From Flavobacteriales bacterium (lineage in GTDB: Bacteria; Bacteroidota; Bacteroidia; Flavobacteriales_F; PHOS-HE28), in the NCBI GenBank assembly GCA_020635725.1, contig JACJZF010000001.1, positions 372,001 through 436,000 on the forward strand: 64,000 nt of DNA. The letters run 5' to 3'. Position numbers and translations under genes: made by a program. The notes beneath the pieces are model-generated. The model saw only the letters and a list, made by a program, of their open reading frames with translations, made no database searches and was not told the origin of the DNA. Positions 58,426 to 64,000 of the stretch are shown here, one piece after another; positions within the stretch are counted from its first letter, which is position 1, and each line of letters starts with the position of its first letter.

Positions 58426-59163
58426 ATGGCCAAGGAGTTGCGAATGCCAAATGTAAGCGCGGGCCCGATTGCCGGGCAATGCCCCCGGCTCCTGCTTGCC
58501 CTTTGCGCTTGGCTGGCCATCGGCAGCATGACGCGGGCGCAGTCTCACATGGCGCCTGTGCGCCCCTTGGTGGAGGTGCGCACCGAGCTGGGCACCGTGA
58601 TCCTGGCCTTGTTCAATGAAACCCCCGTGCACCGGGACAACTTCTTGAAACTGGTGCGGGAGCATGCCTACGATAGCCTGCTGTTCCACCGGGTGATTCC
58701 CGGATTCATGGTGCAGGGCGGCGACCCCGACAGCAGGACCGCGCAGCCAGGAGCCCTGTTGGGGAATGGCGGCCCGGACTATACGCTGCCAGCGGAGATC
58801 GTACCGGGCCTGGTGCACACCCGAGGGAGATTGGCGGCGGCCCGTCAAGGCGACCACATGAACCCCGATCGGCGCAGCAACGGCAGCCAGTTCTACATCG
58901 TGCAGGGAAAGACCTTCGCGCCGGATGAGCTGGCCATGGTGGCGGCCCGAGCGGAGCGCAACGGCACAACCGTGCGCTATTCCGAGGATCAGGTGAAGGA
59001 CTATGCCGAGCAAGGCGGCGCGCCGCACCTCGATGGCGGGTACACCGTCTTCGGCGAGGTGGTGCAGGGCATGGAGGTGGTGGATGCCATCGCCAAGGTC
59101 GAATGCGACGGGCGTGACAGGCCCTTGAAGGATATCCGGATGTACATGCGCGTACTGGAATGA
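58426..59163 (+). CDS. Exported cyclophilin-type peptidyl-prolyl isomerase
   Basis: A 245-residue protein with a signal peptide (PRLLLALCAWLAIGSMTRAQ) after a polar start; ATG 58444 is an alternative. The cyclophilin fold has VEVRTELGTVILALFNETP, YDSLLFHRVIPGFMVQGGDP and NGSQFYIVQG with the catalytic Arg in FHRVIPGF. A 45-residue insertion (residues 170-215) between QFYIVQG and GGYTVFGEVVQGMEV is usual in Bacteroidota forms. It folds exported proteins in the periplasm. It overlaps pheS by four bases (ATGA). Confidence 0.92.
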   Translation: MAKELRMPNVSAGPIAGQCPRLLLALCAWLAIGSMTRAQSHMAPVRPLVEVRTELGTVILALFNETPVHRDNFLKLVREHAYDSLLFHRVIPGFMVQGGDPDSRTAQPGALLGNGGPDYTLPAEIVPGLVHTRGRLAAARQGDHMNPDRRSNGSQFYIVQGKTFAPDELAMVAARAERNGTTVRYSEDQVKDYAEQGGAPHLDGGYTVFGEVVQGMEVVDAIAKVECDGRDRPLKDIRMYMRVLE

Positions 59164-60197
59164 GCCTGAGCGAACGAATCGAGCAACTGGAGGCCGAGAT
59201 CAACAAGGCCCAGGCCCGCACGGCCGAGGAGGTGGAGCGTTTCCGCGTGGCCATGCTAGGCCGCAACGGAGCCGTAACGGAGCTCTTCGAGACCTTCAAA
59301 CAGGTGGCGGCGGAGGAGAAGCGCGCGCTGGGCCAGCGCATGAACCAGCTGAAGCAACGCGCCCAGAGCCGCTGGGAGGAACTGAAAGCAGGCGTATCCG
59401 CCGGTGCGGCGGAAGCGGGGCCGCGCGTGGACACCTCCACCCCCGCGCTCCTGCGGCCTACGGGCTCCTTGCATCCGATCACCATCATCCGGCAGCGCAT
59501 CGTCGATGTGTTCGCGCGCATCGGATTCACCGTGAGCCAGGGCCCCGAGGTGGAAGATGACCATCACAATTTCAGCGCGCTGAATTTCCCGCCGGACCAC
59601 CCGGCCCGCGACATGCAGGACACCTTCTTCGTGGAAGGCCCGGGCGGTCTGGCGCTGCGCACGCATACGAGCAGCGTGCAAGTGCGGGTGATGGAAGGGA
59701 GCAAGCCGCCGATCCGCACCATCTCCCCGGGGCGCGTGTACCGCAACGAGGCCATCAGCGCACGGGCGCACTGCATGTTCCATCAGGTGGAGGCGCTCTA
59801 CGTGGATGAAGGCGTGAGCTTCGCTGAGCTCAAGGGCACCCTGGACTATTTCGCCAAGAGCATGTTCGGCACGGAGGTCAGCATCCGGCTCCGCCCCAGC
59901 TACTTCCCCTTCACCGAGCCCAGCGCCGAGGTGGATATGAGCTGCACGATCTGCGGCGGTGCCGGCTGCAACGTGTGCAAGCACAGCGGCTGGGTGGAGA
60001 TCATGGGCTGCGGCATGGTCGATCCGGCCGTGCTGGCCAACTGCGGCATCGATCCCGAGCGGTACAGCGGCTTCGCGCTCGGCATGGGCGTGGAACGCAT
60101 CGCGCAGCTGGTGTATCGCGTGCCCGATCTGCGCCTCTACTGGGAGAACGACACGCGCTTCCTCGATCAATTCACGGCCGGGAGCGTGCGCTCCTGA
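59160..60197 (+). CDS. pheS: Phenylalanyl-tRNA synthetase, alpha subunit
   Basis: A 345-residue alpha subunit. The N-terminal coiled coil (1-85) binds tRNA. Class II motifs follow: GFTVSQGPEVEDDHHNFSAL, RTHTSSVQVRVM, SPGRVYRNEAISARAHCMFH and GFALGMGVERIAQLVYRVPD. Residues 250-270 contain a small cysteine-rich insert (CTICGGAGCNVCKHSGW) as seen in Bacteroidota and some other bacteria, presumably a zinc site. It starts within the PPIase stop. The partner pheT is not in the window. Confidence 0.96.
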   Translation: MSLSERIEQLEAEINKAQARTAEEVERFRVAMLGRNGAVTELFETFKQVAAEEKRALGQRMNQLKQRAQSRWEELKAGVSAGAAEAGPRVDTSTPALLRPTGSLHPITIIRQRIVDVFARIGFTVSQGPEVEDDHHNFSALNFPPDHPARDMQDTFFVEGPGGLALRTHTSSVQVRVMEGSKPPIRTISPGRVYRNEAISARAHCMFHQVEALYVDEGVSFAELKGTLDYFAKSMFGTEVSIRLRPSYFPFTEPSAEVDMSCTICGGAGCNVCKHSGWVEIMGCGMVDPAVLANCGIDPERYSGFALGMGVERIAQLVYRVPDLRLYWENDTRFLDQFTAGSVRS

Positions 60198-60209
60198 TCG
60201 TTCACGACC

Positions 60210-61454
60210 ATGCGAACAGAGGTCTGCATCATGGGTGGAGGCCCGGGTGGATGCGCGGCGGCCTTGCGCCTCTCCGCGCTCGGCGTGCCTTGCGTGGTGG
60301 TGGAACGCGCTCGTTTCCCCCGCGACAAAGTGTGCGGCGATGCCCTCAGCGGCAAGGTGATGCGCTCCTTGGAACGCCTCGATGCCGGACTCGCGGCGGA
60401 AGTGAAGCGCGATGCACGGGCGATGCCCAGCTGGGGCGTGGTCTTCGTGGCGCCCAGCGGCAGGGCCCTGCGCGTGCCCTTCTCCCGAGAGACCGGATTG
60501 GGCGAAGCGCCAGGAGCCATCATGCCGCGCCTGGCGTTCGATGACCTGCTCTTCCAGCGGGCGAAGCGATCGCCAGGTGTTGAGGTGATCGAAGGCGTGG
60601 CGGCGGAAGGCTTTGACCGTTCGGAGCAAGGCTGGACCATCACGCTGAAAGGAGCGGCTGAGGGCCCCGTCGAGGCACGGCTCATCATCGATGCGAGCGG
60701 GGCCAACTCCCGATTCTCGCGACACATCGCGCGCTTCCCGATGGATCCGCGGCAGCATGCGGCAGGTGTTCGCGCGTACTATGATGGTGTCACCGGGCTC
60801 GATGCGAACGGGTTCATCGAGCTCATCTTCCTGAAGGATCTGCTGCCTGGCTACTTGTGGATCTTCCCGCTCCCGGGTGGCCGAGCGAACGTGGGTCTTG
60901 GCCTGCGAAGCGATGTCGTGAGCAAGCGGAAGGTCGATCTGAAGGCGACGCTGAACGGGCTGCTCGCTTCGCATCCGCAACTACGCGAGCGCTTCGCGCA
61001 GGCCACACGCATCGGCGATATCCAGGGCATGGGTCTGCCCCTGGCGGGCAAGCGCGGCCGTATCAGCGGCGACGCATACATGCTGGTGGGCGACGCGGCT
61101 CACCTGATCGATCCCTTCACCGGCGAGGGCATCAGCCATGCGATGATCAGCGGCGCGCACGCGGCGGATGTGGCGGCCGAAGCGCTGCGGGAGAATGCGT
61201 TCTCGGCCGCGCGCCTCGGGGCCTACGATGCGCGCGTATGGAAACGGCTCGGCAAGGAACTGGCGATCAGCGCGCGCCTGCAGAGCCTGGCCGATAAGCC
61301 TTGGCTCTTCGACTTCGTGGTGGACCGTGCGAACCGCAATCCCGCGCTCGCCGACACGATCAGCTCCATGTTCAACGACCTCGACCTGCGCGAGCGTCTC
61401 AGACGGCCCGGCTTCTACATGGATCTGCTCCTGGGCCGCGGAGCGCGCGCCTAA
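60210..61454 (+). CDS. Geranylgeranyl reductase family FAD oxidoreductase
   Basis: A 414-residue flavoprotein. IMGGGPGGCAAALRLSALG binds FAD, FPRDKVCGDALSGKVM is the family signature around the substrate pocket, and GDAAHLIDPFTGEGISHAM is the second FAD motif. Family members reduce isoprenoid chains or hydroxylate quinones and aromatic polyketides. In Bacteroidota this type often acts on menaquinone side chains or flexirubin-like lipids, which cannot be decided here. It lies 12 bases after pheS. It ends 13 bases from convergent pdxA. Confidence 0.9.
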   Translation: MRTEVCIMGGGPGGCAAALRLSALGVPCVVVERARFPRDKVCGDALSGKVMRSLERLDAGLAAEVKRDARAMPSWGVVFVAPSGRALRVPFSRETGLGEAPGAIMPRLAFDDLLFQRAKRSPGVEVIEGVAAEGFDRSEQGWTITLKGAAEGPVEARLIIDASGANSRFSRHIARFPMDPRQHAAGVRAYYDGVTGLDANGFIELIFLKDLLPGYLWIFPLPGGRANVGLGLRSDVVSKRKVDLKATLNGLLASHPQLRERFAQATRIGDIQGMGLPLAGKRGRISGDAYMLVGDAAHLIDPFTGEGISHAMISGAHAADVAAEALRENAFSAARLGAYDARVWKRLGKELAISARLQSLADKPWLFDFVVDRANRNPALADTISSMFNDLDLRERLRRPGFYMDLLLGRGARA

Positions 61455-61467
61455 GGGCCCAGCGGCG

Positions 61468-62544
61468 CTAACCCTCCTTCCGCTCCTTCTCGCGTTTCTG
61501 CGGTTGCAACGGGTTCGCGCCGATCTGCTTGTATCGCTCCCGGTTCATGCGCACATCGCATGCGAGCCAGATCGCCGCGCGGAAAGAACCTTCATCGGCG
61601 ATGCCCTGCCCGGCGATATCGAGGGCGGTACCATGGTCGGGGCTGGTGCGCACGATGGGCAGCCCGGCGGTGAAGTTGACCCCATGCCCGAAGCTGAGCG
61701 CCTTGAATGGAGCCAGGCCTTGGTCATGGTACATGGCGAGCACGCCATCGAAGTGCCGGTAGCTGCCGTTGCCGAAAAAGCCATCCGCCGCGTACGGGCC
61801 CATGGCCTTGATGCCCTCGTCGTTCAGGCGACGGGCCGCCGGCGCGATCCGCTCCTTGTCCTCGCTTCCGAGCGCGCCGCCGTCACCGGCGTGCGGGTTC
61901 AGGCCGAGCAGCGCGATACGCGGCTCCACCACGCCGAAGTCGCGCTGCAGGCTCTGGTGCAGCAGGCGCGCCTTGGCCACGATGCGGTCCATGGTGATCG
62001 CCGCGGAGACATCCTTCAGTGGGATGTGCCCCGTGACGCAGCCCACGCGTAGCCCATCGCCCACCAGGAGCATGAGCACCTCGCCATCGCCACCGGCCAT
62101 GTGCTGGAGGTATTCGGTATGGCCCGGGTACGCGAAGCCCGCCTGCTGCATGCTGTTCTTGTCGATCGGCGCGGTCACCAGCACATCCACCTTGCCACCC
62201 GCGAGATCCTGCGCCGCGGCCTCCAGGCTCTTGATGGCGAAAGCAGCCAGCGCCGCAGAGGGCTTGCCCGGCTCTGGCACCGCCTCCTCCTCTTCCCAAG
62301 GGCACACCACATTGAGCTTGCGGGGCTGCGCATCGCGTGCATCGGCCACGCCATGGAACTGCACCTCCTCGAGCTTGAGCAGCTTGCGGTAATGGCTCAC
62401 GGCCTTCGTGGAGCAGTACAGGACCGGGGTCACGTCGGCGAGCATGCGCGGGTCCTCGAAGCACTTGAGCACCACTTCGATGCCCACGCCGTTGAGGTCG
62501 CCGCAGGAGATGCCCACGCGTACGGGTTGACGATGCTCGCTCAT
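61468..62544 (-). CDS. pdxA: 4-hydroxythreonine-4-phosphate dehydrogenase
   Basis: A 358-residue NAD enzyme of pyridoxal-phosphate synthesis. VRVGISCGDLNGVGIEVVLK opens the protein, TAPIDKNSMQQAGFAYPGHT-type sequence carries a metal-binding His near residue 138, and LNPHAGDGGALGSED, MYHDQGLAPFKAL and VRTSPDHGTALDIAGQG complete the family blocks. Its start overlaps the stop of the aminopeptidase gene by four bases (ATGA), so the two are co-translated. Confidence 0.96.
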   Translation of the reverse strand: MSEHRQPVRVGISCGDLNGVGIEVVLKCFEDPRMLADVTPVLYCSTKAVSHYRKLLKLEEVQFHGVADARDAQPRKLNVVCPWEEEEAVPEPGKPSAALAAFAIKSLEAAAQDLAGGKVDVLVTAPIDKNSMQQAGFAYPGHTEYLQHMAGGDGEVLMLLVGDGLRVGCVTGHIPLKDVSAAITMDRIVAKARLLHQSLQRDFGVVEPRIALLGLNPHAGDGGALGSEDKERIAPAARRLNDEGIKAMGPYAADGFFGNGSYRHFDGVLAMYHDQGLAPFKALSFGHGVNFTAGLPIVRTSPDHGTALDIAGQGIADEGSFRAAIWLACDVRMNRERYKQIGANPLQPQKREKERKEG

Positions 62545-63974
62545 GCCTTGGCGCGTTGCTTGAGGAATTGGTAGAGGAGGCGGACACCCACGCCCGTTCC
62601 GCCCTTGGTGCGGTAGCTGTCGCGGCGCGTGAGGAAGGCGGGGCCTGCGATATCGATGTGGATGTACGGATGCGTGGTGAAGCGCGCCAGGAACTTCCCG
62701 GCGGTCTGCGCGCCGGCCAGATCACTGCCCAGGTTCTTGATGTCGGCCACTTCGCTGATGATCTCATCGCCGTATTCCTCCCAGAACGGGAGGCGCGCGA
62801 CGCGTTCGAAGACGGTGCCGCCGGCCGCATCGAGGTCTTGGAAGGACTGCTCCGACGCGGTGCCCATCACAGCGCTGCCGTAAGTGCCGATGGCCCGCAT
62901 GGCGGCACCGGTGAGGGTGGCGAGGGTCATGACGAGTTCGGGCTGGTAGCGTTCGCCGTAGCTCAGCGCGTCGGCCAGGATCATGCGGCCTTCGGCATCG
63001 GTGTTCAGCACTTCCACGGTGAGCCCGCTGTGCATGCGGATCACATCGCCCGGGGCGTAGGCATTGCCGCCCGGACGGTTGTCGGTGGCCGGCACCAGGC
63101 CCACCACGTGCACGGGCAATTCCTGCCGTGCTGCGGCCGCGATGGCACAGGCCACGGCAGCGGCTCCGGCCATGTCGCACTTCATCTGATCCATGCTGTT
63201 CGCCGTGGGCTTCAGGCTGAGGCCGCCCGTGTCGTACACCACGCCTTTGCCCACGAGCAGGATCGGCTTCTTGTTCACCGCGCCTTTCGGCTTCCACTCC
63301 AGAATGGTGAAGGTGGGCTCATCGATGCTGCCCTTGTTCACGGCGATGAGGCCGCCCATGCCCAAGGCCTGGATGCGCTCCTTGTTGAGCACTTCCACTT
63401 TGAACCCCGAGTTGCGGCTGAGCGTGCGGATCTCCGCGGCCAGCTGCTTCGCGTTCAGGAAACTCACGGGCTCGTTCACCAGGTCGCGCGCGGTCCAAAC
63501 CGCATCGCACAGGTCTTCGAGCTCCTGCACCGCTGCCGCGCTCAGCTCCTTCGCTACCACGGAGAGCTTGGTCAGCGTGGGGGCGCCTTTCTCATCGGTC
63601 TTGTACTTGCGGAAGGCATAGCTGCCCAGCACGGCGCCTTCGGCCAGGGCGATCGTGATCTCCGCATCCTCCTGCAGGCTGATCACCTGCGCTTCGGTGC
63701 GCTTGGCGGCGTTCAGGCGCGTGGCCATCTGATCGCCGGCGCGGCGTGCCTTCTCCAGCTGGGCGCTGCGATTGCCGGTGGCCGTCAGGTGGGCGAACAC
63801 GAGGCGGCCGCTCACATCGCAGATCGCCAAGGAGGGGTCGGCCTGCAGCTGCTCGGTCAGGTATTGGCGGTCCTGGCGTTCGAGGTCGAGGTTGCGGAGC
63901 TGGGTGAGGTTGTCGAGCACCACCAGGGTGTCGCGTGCGGCAGCCGGGCGGCTGCTCTTGACCAGTTCGATCAT
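62541..63974 (-). CDS. Leucyl aminopeptidase (M17 family)
   Basis: A 477-residue cytosolic di-metal exopeptidase. The N-terminal regulatory domain (1-160) is followed by the catalytic domain with VGKGVVYDTGGLSLKPT (metal-site Lys/Asp), MKCDMAGAAAVACAI and the signature NTDAEGRMILADALSY. It removes N-terminal residues during peptide turnover. HPYIHIDIAGPAFLTRR and the end KGGTGVGVRLLYQFLKQ are typical. It is the first gene of an operon with pdxA; a TATCTTCG lies 4 bases before its ATG. Confidence 0.95.
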   Translation of the reverse strand: MIELVKSSRPAAARDTLVVLDNLTQLRNLDLERQDRQYLTEQLQADPSLAICDVSGRLVFAHLTATGNRSAQLEKARRAGDQMATRLNAAKRTEAQVISLQEDAEITIALAEGAVLGSYAFRKYKTDEKGAPTLTKLSVVAKELSAAAVQELEDLCDAVWTARDLVNEPVSFLNAKQLAAEIRTLSRNSGFKVEVLNKERIQALGMGGLIAVNKGSIDEPTFTILEWKPKGAVNKKPILLVGKGVVYDTGGLSLKPTANSMDQMKCDMAGAAAVACAIAAAARQELPVHVVGLVPATDNRPGGNAYAPGDVIRMHSGLTVEVLNTDAEGRMILADALSYGERYQPELVMTLATLTGAAMRAIGTYGSAVMGTASEQSFQDLDAAGGTVFERVARLPFWEEYGDEIISEVADIKNLGSDLAGAQTAGKFLARFTTHPYIHIDIAGPAFLTRRDSYRTKGGTGVGVRLLYQFLKQRAKA

Positions 63975-63978
63975 GGGC

Positions 63979-63986
63979 CGAAGATA
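63979..63986 (-). promoter_or_regulatory. -7-like element for the aminopeptidase-pdxA operon (TATCTTCG)
   Basis: TAnnTTCG variant on the minus strand ending only 4 bases before the ATG at 63974. A start site in the usual place would give a leaderless mRNA. Confidence 0.45.
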
Positions 63987-64000
63987 GCCGGGCAGGCAAG

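Overview
The window is a GC-rich chromosomal segment of a member of the Bacteroidota, probably a Flavobacteriales-like lineage known mainly from environmental genomes. Evidence for this: several secreted proteins end in type IX secretion (T9SS) C-terminal sorting domains; start codons lack Shine-Dalgarno sequences; upstream regions carry the Bacteroidota -7 element TAnnTTTG or a TTCG variant of it; and gene orders such as DUF177-rpmF-plsX-fabH-accB-accC and ileS-dksA-like-lspA are typical of the phylum. Coding density is very high. I saw no rRNA, tRNA, CRISPR array, prophage or transposase gene. Lengths, motifs and coordinates were read by eye; no database search was run.

Layout. 1-5.9 kb: end of a T9SS cargo gene, then a lipid-synthesis operon (DUF177, L32, PlsX, FabH, AccB, AccC). 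5.9-11.5 kb: three GT-C-type membrane glycosyltransferases and a T9SS protein. 11.5-16.7 kb: dxs, an exported pirin, a nitroreductase, YceI and MscS. 16.7-20.7 kb: a T9SS protein, an unrecognised GNAT-like protein and a eukaryote-type sulfide:quinone oxidoreductase. 20.8-29.6 kb: ileS (carrying two in-frame palindromic repeats), a DksA-like protein with a histone-H1-like tail, lspA, asd and a lamin-tail secreted protein. 29.7-35.6 kb: aminotransferase, nitrilase, VOC protein, outer-membrane protein, lysS and a thioredoxin-like protein. 35.8-40.5 kb: sugar-phosphate isomerase, a GxxExxY nuclease cassette bounded by inverted repeats, lipB, a serine hydrolase and an exonuclease. 40.5-50.5 kb: one long minus-strand operon in which the two CoA-transferase subunits are embedded among four GT-C glycosyltransferases and a GT2 enzyme. 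50.6-64 kb: holB, pgk, pentapeptide protein, M48 peptidase, sterol-desaturase-like enzyme, cvpA, a lipoprotein, PPIase, pheS, a geranylgeranyl-reductase-like enzyme, pdxA and a leucyl aminopeptidase.

How the genes fit together. Most of the window is housekeeping metabolism (fatty acids, isoprenoids, lysine/threonine, pyridoxal phosphate, lipoate, translation). The accessory layer is cell-surface glycosylation: eight GT-C-like proteins, several with a similar C-terminal beta-rich extension, plus a DPM1-like GT2 enzyme that could supply polyprenyl-phosphate sugars, next to T9SS cargo genes.

Most unusual features: (i) a candidate mobile cassette, a 128-residue PD-(D/E)XK GxxExxY protein filling the space between inverted repeats, with an 'empty' repeat pair between accB and accC and a lone right arm before the aminotransferase gene; (ii) two 39-bp palindromic repeats read in the same frame inside ileS; (iii) tandem copies of the lysS 3' end; (iv) the mixed glycosyltransferase/CoA-transferase operon.
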